Source: JAXHTH01 sp034211115
GTDB lineage: Bacteria > Planctomycetota > Phycisphaerae > Phycisphaerales > SM1A02
DNA length: 18,545 nucleotides
Direction: 5' to 3'
NCBI GenBank assembly: GCA_034211115.1
Contig: JAXHTH010000058.1
Span: 1 to 18,545, forward strand
Shown: piece after piece, positions 7,404 to 15,130 of the stretch
How the letters are laid out: each line of letters opens with the position of its first letter
Numbering within the stretch: the first letter of the stretch is position 1
Made by a program: the position numbers and the translations under genes
The notes under the pieces: generated by a model
What the model was told of the DNA's origin: nothing
What the model saw: the letters and a program-made list of their open reading frames with translations, nothing else
Database searches by the model: none

Positions 7404-10148
7404 ATGATCTGCCTGGCCGCGAGCACCATTCTCATCGCCGTCCTGTCGGCGGAGCCGGCATCGCCGGACGCCATCGCTCCGCCTGCCTTGTGGTACGAGG
7501 CGCCCGCGCGTCAATGGGTGGAGGCCCTGCCCGTCGGCAACGGCCGGCTGGGGGCGATGGTCTTCGGAGGCGTGGACGAGCCGCGGATCCAGCTCAACGA
7601 GGACACGCTCTGGGCGGGTCCGCCCGTGCCGGAGAATCCGGACGATCTCGCCGACGATCTGGCCGAGGCGCGCCGGCTCTTCTTCGCCGGCAGGCTCGAG
7701 GAAGGTGAGCGCCTCGTGCAGGAACGCATCATGGCGCCGCGCATCTCGCCGCGCAGCTACCAGACGCTCGGCGATCTCCGCCTGCGCATGATCCACGGCG
7801 GCAGGCCGCGTGTCGAGCCGGTGGTCATCACGCGTTGGCGGCGCGGTCCCGCGGCCAAGCGGTGCGATGAGTCGCAGTTGATGCCGGAGTTCGATGACCG
7901 CCGCTGGTCGCTCGTGAGGGATGACGCGGGCCTGGCCGTACCCGAGAACAGCGGCGTTGTCTTTCGCAGCGCGTTCACGGTGAGTGAGAAACAACTGGAC
8001 GGCGGGCTGGATCAACTCGAGCTCAGCCCGATCGATGATGCCTCCGTGATCTGCCTGAACGGGCAACGGGTGGGAGAGACGGCACAGTGGAATCAGCCGC
8101 ATCAGTTCCCGGTGGCCGATGTGCTGCGGCCGGGGGTGAACACGCTTGCCATCGCCGTTCGCAACATCGGAGGTCCGGGACATCTGGCCGAGACGGTGCG
8201 CCTGACCGTCGGGAATGTACCGGATGTCTATCGGAGGGCGCTCGATCTCGACACGGCCATCGCGACGACCGAGTACGTGATCGACGGCGTCCTTTACCGC
8301 CGGGAGGTGTTTGTCAGCCCCGTGGATGACGTGCTGGTGGCGCGGATGAGCGCGGATCGCCCCGGCCTGATTTCGTGCGACATTGAACTCGATCGTCCGG
8401 TCGATTCGAAGACGAATGTCATAGGTGACCGTCGCCTCGTGATGCGCGGCCGGGCGACGCACGACGGACTGCACCCCGGCGTGCGGTACCATGCCATTCT
8501 TGATGTCATCAACGATGGAGGGGATCTCAGCGGCGGCGATCGCGGCCTGGAAGTGCGCCGCGCCGACGCCGTCACGCTGTATCTGGCGGCGGCGACCGAT
8601 TACAACTTCGCCGATCCGGCGAGGCCGCTCGGGGAGGATCGTCTCCGGCGATGCACGTCGACCCTGGCCCGGGCCGAAGCGAAACCGTTCGAGCGGTTGA
8701 AACGAGAGCATGTTGCGGAGCATCGGCGCCTCTTCCGGCGCGTGAGCCTCGATCTCGGTGAGAACCCGCACCCCGAGCTGCCGACCGACGCCCGGCTTGA
8801 GCGCATCATCGGAGGCGCGACCGATCCGGATCTCGAAGCGCTCTATTTCCAGTACGGCCGCTACCTGCTCATCTGCTCATCACGGCCGGGAACGATGCCT
8901 GCGAACCTCCAGGGGATCTGGAACGAGCACATCGCCGCGCCCTGGAACGCCGATTACCACCTGAACATCAACCTGCAGATGAGCTACTGGCCCGCGGAGG
9001 TGACGAATCTCTCCGAGTGCCACCGGCCGCTGTTCGACCTGATGGAAGGGCTGGTTCCCGACGGGCGCGAGCTGGCCCGGCGTCTCGGCTGCCGCGGCCT
9101 CGCGTTCGGGCATGTCACCGATGCGTGGCTGTGGAGCGCCGTGCAGGGACGCGCCGTCTGGGGGATGTGGCCCATGGGCGCGGGCTGGCTTTCAGCGCAC
9201 ATGATGGAGCATTACCGATTCACCGGAGATGATCGCTTCCTGCGGGATCGCGCCTACCCGTTCCTCCGCGAGGCGGCGCTGTTCTACCTCGACTGGATCG
9301 TGGAGGATCCGGAGACCGGCCTGCTGGTGTCCGGTCCCACCACCTCGCCCGAAAACTCGTACGTGTATGACGGCGCGCGACTCAGCCTGTCCATGGGCAC
9401 CTCGATGGATCAGCAGATCATCCGGGAGACGTTCCTGAACACGATCGAGGCGGCGGAGCGGCTCGGGATCGAGGATGCATTCGTCACGCAGGTCCGGCGT
9501 CATCTTCCGCGCCTGCTCAGGCCGGGCATCGGCCGCGACGGCCGGCTCATGGAATGGGCGCGCGAATACAACGAGGCGGAGCCGGGCCATCGGCACGTCT
9601 CGCATCTCTACGGCCTGCATCCGGGATCGCGGATCTCCCCCGCCCGCACACCCGAACGCGCCGCCGCGGCGCGGAAGACGCTCGAAACCCGCCTCGCGCA
9701 CGGCGGCGGGCATACCGGCTGGTCCAGGGCCTGGATGATCAACTTCGGCGCGCGGTTCGGCGACGCCGAGTTCGCGCACGAACATCTGCGCCTGCTCATG
9801 GCCCGCTCGACGCATCCCAACCTCCTGGACAACCATCCCCCGTTCCAGATCGACGGGAACTTCGGCGGCTGCGCGGGGATCGCCGAGATGCTGCTTCAAA
9901 GCCACGCCGGCGTGTTGCATCTCCTGCCGGCCCTGCCCGCCGCCTGGCCGGAGGGGCGCGTTCGCGGCCTGTGCGCGCGGGGCGGGTTTGTCGTCGATAT
10001 CGAGTGGTCGGATGGCGCGCTGACGGAAGCATCGATTCGATCGAAGCTGGGCAGACCGTGCGCGGTCCGCTACGGTGATGCCCTTGTCGAGCTTGAAACG
10101 GAACGCGACGCGACCTGCAAGGTCACGCGCGCCCGGTTTGGCCAATGA
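7404..10148 (+). CDS. Secreted GH95 alpha-L-fucosidase with inserted beta-sandwich domain
   Basis: This 914-residue protein has the GH95 opening ALPVGNGRLGAMVFGG and LNEDTLWAGPP. Later come WNADYHLNINLQMSYWPAEV, with the paired Asn N521 and N523 that assist catalysis in the family, and QIDGNFGG with D817, the Asp cooperating with them. TSPEN (E650) is my candidate for the general acid. GH95 enzymes are mainly inverting alpha-1,2-L-fucosidases, some acting on other alpha-linkages. The signal peptide is short (MICLAASTILIAVLSAEP). GAGGAGG at 7391-7397, 6 nt upstream, supports ATG 7404; an adjacent TTG at 7401 is the alternative. About 145 residues (130-274) interrupt the N-terminal domain between GDLRLRM and DVYRRALDLDTAIATTEY and look like a galactose-binding beta-sandwich. 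The length of 914 residues, longer than common GH95 proteins, fits this. It overlaps nothing but lies directly before the GH29 gene. Confidence 0.93.
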   Translation: MICLAASTILIAVLSAEPASPDAIAPPALWYEAPARQWVEALPVGNGRLGAMVFGGVDEPRIQLNEDTLWAGPPVPENPDDLADDLAEARRLFFAGRLEEGERLVQERIMAPRISPRSYQTLGDLRLRMIHGGRPRVEPVVITRWRRGPAAKRCDESQLMPEFDDRRWSLVRDDAGLAVPENSGVVFRSAFTVSEKQLDGGLDQLELSPIDDASVICLNGQRVGETAQWNQPHQFPVADVLRPGVNTLAIAVRNIGGPGHLAETVRLTVGNVPDVYRRALDLDTAIATTEYVIDGVLYRREVFVSPVDDVLVARMSADRPGLISCDIELDRPVDSKTNVIGDRRLVMRGRATHDGLHPGVRYHAILDVINDGGDLSGGDRGLEVRRADAVTLYLAAATDYNFADPARPLGEDRLRRCTSTLARAEAKPFERLKREHVAEHRRLFRRVSLDLGENPHPELPTDARLERIIGGATDPDLEALYFQYGRYLLICSSRPGTMPANLQGIWNEHIAAPWNADYHLNINLQMSYWPAEVTNLSECHRPLFDLMEGLVPDGRELARRLGCRGLAFGHVTDAWLWSAVQGRAVWGMWPMGAGWLSAHMMEHYRFTGDDRFLRDRAYPFLREAALFYLDWIVEDPETGLLVSGPTTSPENSYVYDGARLSLSMGTSMDQQIIRETFLNTIEAAERLGIEDAFVTQVRRHLPRLLRPGIGRDGRLMEWAREYNEAEPGHRHVSHLYGLHPGSRISPARTPERAAAARKTLETRLAHGGGHTGWSRAWMINFGARFGDAEFAHEHLRLLMARSTHPNLLDNHPPFQIDGNFGGCAGIAEMLLQSHAGVLHLLPALPAAWPEGRVRGLCARGGFVVDIEWSDGALTEASIRSKLGRPCAVRYGDALVELETERDATCKVTRARFGQ
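7791..8225 (+). other. Inserted galactose-binding-like beta-sandwich domain within the GH95 gene
   Basis: Between GDLRLRM and DVYRRALDLDTAIA, which are contiguous or nearly so in ordinary GH95 proteins, about 145 residues are inserted. Their features are FDDRRWSLVRDD, SGVVFRSAFTV, LSPIDDASVICLNGQRVG and LRPGVNTLAIAVRN. This is the sequence signature of the jelly-roll domain found at the N-terminus of GH2-like and other glycosidases (DDxW, FR-x-F, DD-x-x-V-x-x-NG, L-x-x-G-x-N). It could add a glycan-binding surface. Fold assignment is inference from motif pattern. Confidence 0.65.
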
Positions 10149-10186
10149 GCGAAAGGTCGGCGGCTTCCCGAAACGGAGTACGGCTC

Positions 10187-11518
10187 ATGTGCAGATGCCC
10201 GGTCGCTCTCGTGATGGCCGTGATTCTCCTGCCGCTCACAGGGGGCGCCGCATCGCGGCAGAACGAAGAAGCCGAATCGGCCGTCGCGCGATTGCCGAGG
10301 CCGACGCCCGAACAGGCGGCGTGGCACGATCTCGAGCTGGGGATGTTCATTTACTTCGCGCCCAACACATGGCAGGATCGCGAGTACGATGATCTCTCCA
10401 CCCCGCTCCGGGAGATCAATCCGGAAAGGCTCGACACGGATAAGTGGGTGGACGTCGCCGAGTCGATGGGCGCGAAGTACATCATCTTCGTCGCCAAGCA
10501 CGTCGGCGGCTTCTGCTGGTGGCAGACCGACACGACGGGGTACAGCGTCCGGAACATCCCGTGGAAGAATGGAGAAGGTGATGTGCTGGCGGATCTCGCG
10601 GCCTCGTGCCGGAAACGCGGCATGAAACTCGGCGTATACCTCTCGCCCGCCGATCGCACGCACGGCGTGGGTGTGGGCGGTCGCGCCGACGATCCCGGCC
10701 GGCAGAAGGCGTACGAGAGCCTCTTCCGCCGGCAACTGACGGAGATCCTGAGCCGTTATGGCGAGATGATGGAAGTGTGGTTCGACGGGAGCCTCGTGTT
10801 CGGTGTCGGCGACATCCTCGCCGAGCACGCCCCCAACGCCGTGGTGTTCCAGGGGCCGCAGGCGAGTATCCGCTGGGTCGGGAACGAAGCCGGCGTCGCG
10901 CCCTATCCCGCCTGGAACGGCGCGCGGTTCGATCCGGAAACGTGGGGCAAACTGACCGCCGCCGAAGATGATCCGGACGGTGATCGCTGGCTTCCGAACG
11001 AGTGTGATGCGCGCATCCGCAATACCTGGTTCTGGCGGACGGACAATGCCCGGACGCTCAGGAGCGTGGATGAACTGATGGGGATGTATGAGCGGTCGGT
11101 CGGCCGCGGCGCGGTGCTGCTGCTGAACCATGCGCCCGATCGCACGGGGCGGATCCCCGCGGCGGATGCTGCGCGCGCCGCCGAGTTCGGCCGGGAGATC
11201 AGACGCCGCTACGGTGTTCCTGTCATCGACACGGCGGGTCGGGGCGCTGCGGTCGAAATGATCCTGTCCGCTCCGCGCGAAGTTGACGCCATCATCTCGA
11301 TGGAGGACATCACGTTCGGGGAGCGGGTACGCGCCTACGTGATCGAGGGACACGTGGACGGCCGATGGAAGGAGCTGGCCCGCGGTTCGGCCATCGGGCA
11401 CAAGAGAATCGATCGCTTTCCGCCATCGACGGTGTCGGCGGTGCGGCTGCGCGTGACGGAAAGCGTCGGGGAACCGATCATCCGGTGCTTCGCGGCGTTT
11501 GATACGTCCCGGCCATGA
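10187..11518 (+). CDS. Secreted GH29 alpha-L-fucosidase
   Basis: This 443-residue enzyme belongs to GH29 and hydrolyses terminal alpha-L-fucose with retention. It shows the barrel start AAWHDLELGMFIYFAPNTW, then KYIIFVAKHVGGFCWW, which aligns with the family's HHDGFxxW block, then GVYLSPADR. The nucleophile D200 is in EVWFDG. LPNECDARIRNTWFW resembles the acid/base region of GH29-B-type enzymes. A C-terminal beta-sandwich (from about 355) follows. Signal peptide MCRCPVALVMAVILLPLTGG suggests export. GGAG at 10175-10178, 8 nt before ATG 10187, decides the start. An upstream ATG at 10145 overlaps the GH95 stop by ATGA and could couple translation, but it has no ribosome site and puts 14 residues ahead of the signal peptide. 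Either way it is co-transcribed with GH95. Linkage preference is unknown. Confidence 0.92.
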   Translation: MCRCPVALVMAVILLPLTGGAASRQNEEAESAVARLPRPTPEQAAWHDLELGMFIYFAPNTWQDREYDDLSTPLREINPERLDTDKWVDVAESMGAKYIIFVAKHVGGFCWWQTDTTGYSVRNIPWKNGEGDVLADLAASCRKRGMKLGVYLSPADRTHGVGVGGRADDPGRQKAYESLFRRQLTEILSRYGEMMEVWFDGSLVFGVGDILAEHAPNAVVFQGPQASIRWVGNEAGVAPYPAWNGARFDPETWGKLTAAEDDPDGDRWLPNECDARIRNTWFWRTDNARTLRSVDELMGMYERSVGRGAVLLLNHAPDRTGRIPAADAARAAEFGREIRRRYGVPVIDTAGRGAAVEMILSAPREVDAIISMEDITFGERVRAYVIEGHVDGRWKELARGSAIGHKRIDRFPPSTVSAVRLRVTESVGEPIIRCFAAFDTSRP

Positions 11519-11603
11519 TCGTGACCGGCCGCAGGAGTGGGACGTGATCGGCGCCACCCGGCCGGATACCGGCGGAAACGTCGGATCGGCGGGTGTCGCG
11601 AAG

Positions 11604-11676
11604 TGGAGCGTACCGGGCTCGAACCGGTAACCTCTGCCTTGCAAAAGCAGCGCTCTCCCAATTGAGCTAACGCCCC
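11604..11676 (-). tRNA. tRNA-Ala (anticodon TGC)
   Basis: On the minus strand 73 bases fold as a full cloverleaf. The acceptor GGGGCGT pairs with ACGCTCC (one G-U), the D stem is GCTC/GAGC, and the anticodon stem CTGCT/GGCAG carries the loop TTTGCAA with anticodon TGC. The T arm is ACCGG-TTCGAGC-CCGGT. The discriminator is A and no CCA is encoded, so the 3' end must be added by the CCA-adding enzyme. It reads opposite to the GH29 gene, 85 nt away. Confidence 0.97.
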
Positions 11677-11694
11677 GATCGATCAGGGGGAGAC

Positions 11695-11700
11695 AGTATA
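11695..11700 (-). promoter_or_regulatory. -10 element (TATACT) of the tRNA-Ala gene
   Basis: TATACT on the minus strand lies 18 nt before the first base of the mature tRNA, which predicts a 5' leader of about 12 nt removed by RNase P. It is an AT-rich hexamer in very GC-rich flanks. No convincing -35 box is seen 16-18 nt further upstream. Confidence 0.6.
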
Positions 11701-11729
11701 CGCCCCCGGCGCTGGCCGGGCCGGGCTGG

Positions 11730-13124
11730 TCAGCGTTGCGGCGCGAGGAGATCGATTCGCTGCGGCTCGACGAGGTTCAACCTCAGTCCCTCGTCGTAGG
11801 TCTTCCTGCCCACGATCCCCGCGAGCTGGCCGAGCATCTCCGTCAGTTTGAATTCCTCGTTCGGGCGCAGGTAGGCGATGGTGCGGCCGGTCGAGGCGTC
11901 CTGGATGCGGTACAACTGGGGCTGTCTGTCGCCGTCGTAGACGGTGGAGGCGACAAGCCGTCCCACCGCGGCGTAGTCGGCGCTGGCCTCCAGGGCGCGC
12001 CGGATGGCTTCCGCCTCCTCGGCGCTGAGCTCGAGTCGTTTCCGGAGGCGGCCCAGCTCGGCGCGCCGCTGCTGAAGATCGGCCCAGAGTTCCAACTGCT
12101 CGGCCCGGGCGGAGGCGTAGCGAACGATGCGCCGGCTCTCAGGATGTTCGTCGGCCAGCTTGAGGTAAAGATCACGCAACGGCAGGACTTCCGCCGTTTC
12201 GATCGGCTCGTCCAGAAGCTGCCTGTACACCGCCTCGAGGTCTTCCAGCTTCTCCTGCGCCGCGGTCGGCGACAGCGTCGGCGCGGCGGGGGGCCTGGAC
12301 GCATCGGGCGCCGCGCCTTCGTCGGCGTCCGCGACCGCAGGTTCGTCCGGCTCCGGCGGCGTCTCTTCCGCGACCGGCGTCGGCGTTCGCTCGCCAGCAG
12401 GGCCGGTCGGTTCTTCATCCTTCGGCTGCTCGACGACGGGCGGGATCTCCTGCTCCTCGCGCGCCAGGACCGGTTCGGCTTCATCCCCGGTCGCGCCGCC
12501 GGCGGTCTTCGTCTCCTTCGTTTCCGTCTGCGGTTGCGTCAGCGCTCTGTTCCAGGCGGCGACCTGGTCGCGCCCGGCCTTCGCCACGAACGACGTGCTG
12601 ATCCATCCCTCCGCCTGCTCCGGCAGATGAACCCTGTAGACGAGCTGCCGCTCGGTTTCGGACGCTTCGAGGACGGTCAGCTCGGTATCCGGTTCGAGGA
12701 TGAGCAGGGCCTTCCAACTGTTGCGCGGATCGTAGTTCGTATTGAGGTTGGGGGCGACAAGATCGATGGACCCGAGGGTGCGGGCCTTCTTCCCGTCGGC
12801 CTCGAGCCGGAATCGCCCGGATTCCGTCTTGGGAATGCAGACGTAGCCGAAGAAGTCGCGAAAGGCGGGCCCGATGAGACGGACGCGGGCCCAGTTGAAC
12901 TTCTCGCCGACGACCTCGATCAGGTCGCCTTCCTCGAGCTTGCCGAAGGGGTAGTAGGATTCGGCGGCCCCGCACCGGACGGGCACCTCGTCGGTGGTGA
13001 TCACCGCCACGTAGGATTCGTCGGCCGGCGTCTGCGGCCAGGCCGGACGCGTCAGGGCGGCGACCGCGAGGAACACGAGGCAGAACGTGGCGATGCGCGA
13101 AACGCGCCGGGTACGGCTCGACAT
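11730..13124 (-). CDS. Exported SH3-domain protein with coiled-coil and Pro/Glu-rich linker
   Basis: This 464-residue protein begins with a signal peptide (RIATFCLVFLAVAAL, residues 10-24). It carries a bacterial SH3-like domain at about 38-96 (DEVPVRCGAAESYYPFGKL, GYVCIP) and a second SH3-like segment at about 112-183 (SIDLVAPN, ELTVLEA, GWISTSFV). An acidic, proline-rich disordered linker (about 195-285) follows. Next is a helical, Leu/Glu/Arg-rich region (285-380, e.g. LQQRRAELGRLRKRLE) likely to form a coiled coil. A small C-terminal beta domain (about 385-464) ends with GLRLNLVEPQRIDLL. SH3b domains often bind peptidoglycan or peptides, so an envelope scaffold or wall-associated role is plausible, but I recognise no defined function. 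GGGAGG (13132-13137) lies 7 nt before the ATG. It diverges from the TolC-like gene across about 180 nt. Confidence 0.75.
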   Translation of the reverse strand: MSSRTRRVSRIATFCLVFLAVAALTRPAWPQTPADESYVAVITTDEVPVRCGAAESYYPFGKLEEGDLIEVVGEKFNWARVRLIGPAFRDFFGYVCIPKTESGRFRLEADGKKARTLGSIDLVAPNLNTNYDPRNSWKALLILEPDTELTVLEASETERQLVYRVHLPEQAEGWISTSFVAKAGRDQVAAWNRALTQPQTETKETKTAGGATGDEAEPVLAREEQEIPPVVEQPKDEEPTGPAGERTPTPVAEETPPEPDEPAVADADEGAAPDASRPPAAPTLSPTAAQEKLEDLEAVYRQLLDEPIETAEVLPLRDLYLKLADEHPESRRIVRYASARAEQLELWADLQQRRAELGRLRKRLELSAEEAEAIRRALEASADYAAVGRLVASTVYDGDRQPQLYRIQDASTGRTIAYLRPNEEFKLTEMLGQLAGIVGRKTYDEGLRLNLVEPQRIDLLAPQR

Positions 13125-13266
13125 GGCTGAACCTCCCGATCCGGGGATAGAAACTCTTCGTCAGGCTATCGGCTCCACTCGCCGCGGGCAACCGGGCCGG
13201 CGGGCGCGTGTGGACAGCTTCCGGCCGATCGCGTCCGCGGGTGGCGGGGGGAATCCTGCGACCCCC

Positions 13267-13295
13267 TTGGCGGGATTCGGCGGCGGTGCTACCCT
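13267..13295 (+). promoter_or_regulatory. Leaderless-type promoter TTGGCG-N17-TACCCT
   Basis: TTGGCG (13267-13272) shares four of six bases with TTGACA. It is 17 nt from TACCCT (13290-13295), which ends 8 nt before the ATG at 13304. There is no Shine-Dalgarno sequence. This is the best of three promoters with this geometry in the window. Confidence 0.6.
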
Positions 13296-13303
13296 TCAAC
13301 GCC

Positions 13304-15130
13304 ATGCGTGGACAACTTGTCGCTTACCGATGCGTGCTGATGTTGGCGGCGATCGCGGGAACCGGTCTGCTGCTGCTGGAGGCCGGGTGCCAGTCTCCGC
13401 TGGGCTCGTCGACCGATGAGCCGTCGCTGCAACAGGCGGTGGCGGCGGCGGTGGATCGCGAGCTGGCCGGCCTCGATGAAGACTCACCAACGCTGGAGAC
13501 GACCCAGGCGCCGGCCGAAGTCGAGCGCGCCCTGACCGAGCGGCGCGAGGAGCTGGAGGCGATCGGACCCGCCACCGAGGCCAGTCGCACCGAGGTCGAC
13601 CTGGGCGCCGATCTCACCGGCGGCGAGCAGCGCAGGGTGTCCGTTACGCTCCGGTCGATCATGGACACGGCGGTGGAGCGCAATCTCGCGACGCGGATCG
13701 CGAAGCTCCAGCCGGCCGTCAACGCCGAGGACGTGATCAACGCGCGGGCGGTCTTCGACTTCCTTCTTTTCGCCAGTGCGGACATGGACAAGATCGACGA
13801 GCCGACGACGGTGCCCGTGCTGGGCGGGATTCAGCTCGGCACGCCGTTCGACGCCAGCGAACGCTACCGGTTCGAGACGGGAGTGCGCAAGCGGTTCTAC
13901 ACCGGTGGAGAGTTGTCGGCCTCGACGGATCTGACACGGTTCCGGAACAACGCGCCGGGGATCGGGCTCGTGCCGGATCCGGCGTACACCGCCGCGGTGC
14001 GGCTCGGCCTGACCCAGCCCCTGCTGCGCGGCTTCGGCGAGGCGGTCAACACCGCGACGATCCGCCTCGCGGAGAACACCGAGACCCGGGCCGTCGCGCA
14101 GCTCAAGACCGAGCTGCTCGATCTCGTCGAGCAGGTCGAGCAGGCGTACTGGAATCTCGTCTTCGCCTGGAACGAGCTGGAGATTCGCCAGTGGCTGGTC
14201 AACGAGGGCGTCGACGTGCGCGACGTGCTCGATCGGCGCCGGGAGTTCGACACCCGGCTCGCCGAGTTCTCCGACGCGGTGGCCACCGTCGAGAGCCGCA
14301 AGGCGGATGTCATCCGGTCCCGGCGCAACATCCGCGCCGCCTCCGATCGGCTCAAGGCGCTGATCAACGATCCGGAACTGACGGTCGGCTCGGAGGCGCT
14401 GCTGCATCCGGCGGAGACGTTCGTGACCTCATCCATCGGCTACAACCTCCGGGAGATGATCGTCACCGCGCTGAGCGAGCGGCCGGAGATCGAACAGGCG
14501 ATGCTGGACATCGACGACGCGTCGATCGCCCGCACGGTCGCCGACAATGTTCGGCTGCCGCGGCTGGATCTCGCCGCGCAGATCGCGTACTTCGGTCTGG
14601 ACGAGGAGTCGGGCGAGTCATACGAGAATCTCCTCGACGCCGAGTTCATCGACTACATCCTGGGCCTGCGGTTCGAGTATCCGATCGGCAATCGCGGTCC
14701 GGAGGCGGAGTATCGCAGGGCACGCCTGCAGCGTTCGCAGGCGCTGCTCGGGTATCGTCGGGCGGTGCAGAACGTCGTGCTGGACGTGAAGGCGTCGTTG
14801 CGCGACGTGGTGACCAACTACGAACTCATCCGCGCCACGCGTTCCAATCGCATCGCGCAGGCGGAGAATCTTCGCGCGCTGCTGGTGGAGGAGGACACGC
14901 TGGCGGGATTGACCCCGGAGTTTCTCAACCTCAAGTTCCAGCGCCAGGAGCGGCTCGCCCTCGCCCGGACCGAGGAGCTGCTGGCCTTGGCGAACTTCGA
15001 TCAGGCGGTGGCCGGTCTCTATCGGGCGATGGGGACCGGGCTGGCCATGCAGAGCATCGACTTCGACGCGGCCGGTGCGCCGCGCGCCGAGGACCTGCCC
15101 TCGGGTGCCGATCATGCCGCGAATCGCTGA
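13304..15130 (+). CDS. TolC-family outer membrane efflux lipoprotein
   Basis: This 608-residue product resembles TolC-type outer membrane channel proteins, which form trimeric barrels with long periplasmic helices for export. It starts with a hydrophobic stretch ending in a near-lipobox LEAGC (C29), so it is probably a lipoprotein, although position -3 is Glu rather than a preferred aliphatic residue. The first repeat contains LRSIMDTAVERNLATRIAKL, a beta region (YRFETGVRKRFYTGGELSAS), and LGLTQPLLRGFGEAVNTATI, then long helices (ELLDLVEQVEQAYWNLVFAW). The second repeat includes LRFEYPIGNRGPEAEYRRAR and LQRSQALLGYRRAVQNVVLDV. No RND pump or periplasmic adaptor gene is next to it. The start at 13304 follows the leaderless promoter; an extension to 13208 is less likely. 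It overlaps the next gene by 17 nt. Confidence 0.85.
   Translation: MRGQLVAYRCVLMLAAIAGTGLLLLEAGCQSPLGSSTDEPSLQQAVAAAVDRELAGLDEDSPTLETTQAPAEVERALTERREELEAIGPATEASRTEVDLGADLTGGEQRRVSVTLRSIMDTAVERNLATRIAKLQPAVNAEDVINARAVFDFLLFASADMDKIDEPTTVPVLGGIQLGTPFDASERYRFETGVRKRFYTGGELSASTDLTRFRNNAPGIGLVPDPAYTAAVRLGLTQPLLRGFGEAVNTATIRLAENTETRAVAQLKTELLDLVEQVEQAYWNLVFAWNELEIRQWLVNEGVDVRDVLDRRREFDTRLAEFSDAVATVESRKADVIRSRRNIRAASDRLKALINDPELTVGSEALLHPAETFVTSSIGYNLREMIVTALSERPEIEQAMLDIDDASIARTVADNVRLPRLDLAAQIAYFGLDEESGESYENLLDAEFIDYILGLRFEYPIGNRGPEAEYRRARLQRSQALLGYRRAVQNVVLDVKASLRDVVTNYELIRATRSNRIAQAENLRALLVEEDTLAGLTPEFLNLKFQRQERLALARTEELLALANFDQAVAGLYRAMGTGLAMQSIDFDAAGAPRAEDLPSGADHAANR

Noticed and set aside
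6765..8771. Long minus-strand open frame (668 codons) across the sulfatase and GH95 genes.
   Set aside because: The plus strand encodes two enzymes with intact catalytic motifs and ribosome sites; the antisense product has no recognisable domain.
11561..11573. Hairpin GCCGG-ATA-CCGGC after the GH29 stop, considered as a terminator.
   Set aside because: The stem is 5 bp with a 3-nt loop and no T run on either strand, so chance is likely in this GC-rich sequence.
10070..11644. Long minus-strand open frame (524 codons) opposite GH29 and reaching into the tRNA.
   Set aside because: It overlaps a clear tRNA cloverleaf and a well-marked GH29 enzyme; the product is compositionally biased and unlike known proteins.
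11736..13130. A 464-codon open frame on the plus strand, almost exactly antisense to the SH3-domain gene.
   Set aside because: Its product is arginine/glycine-rich with no motif, and the minus-strand reading has a signal peptide, SH3-like domains and a GGGAGG ribosome site. The mirror is an effect of high GC codon bias.
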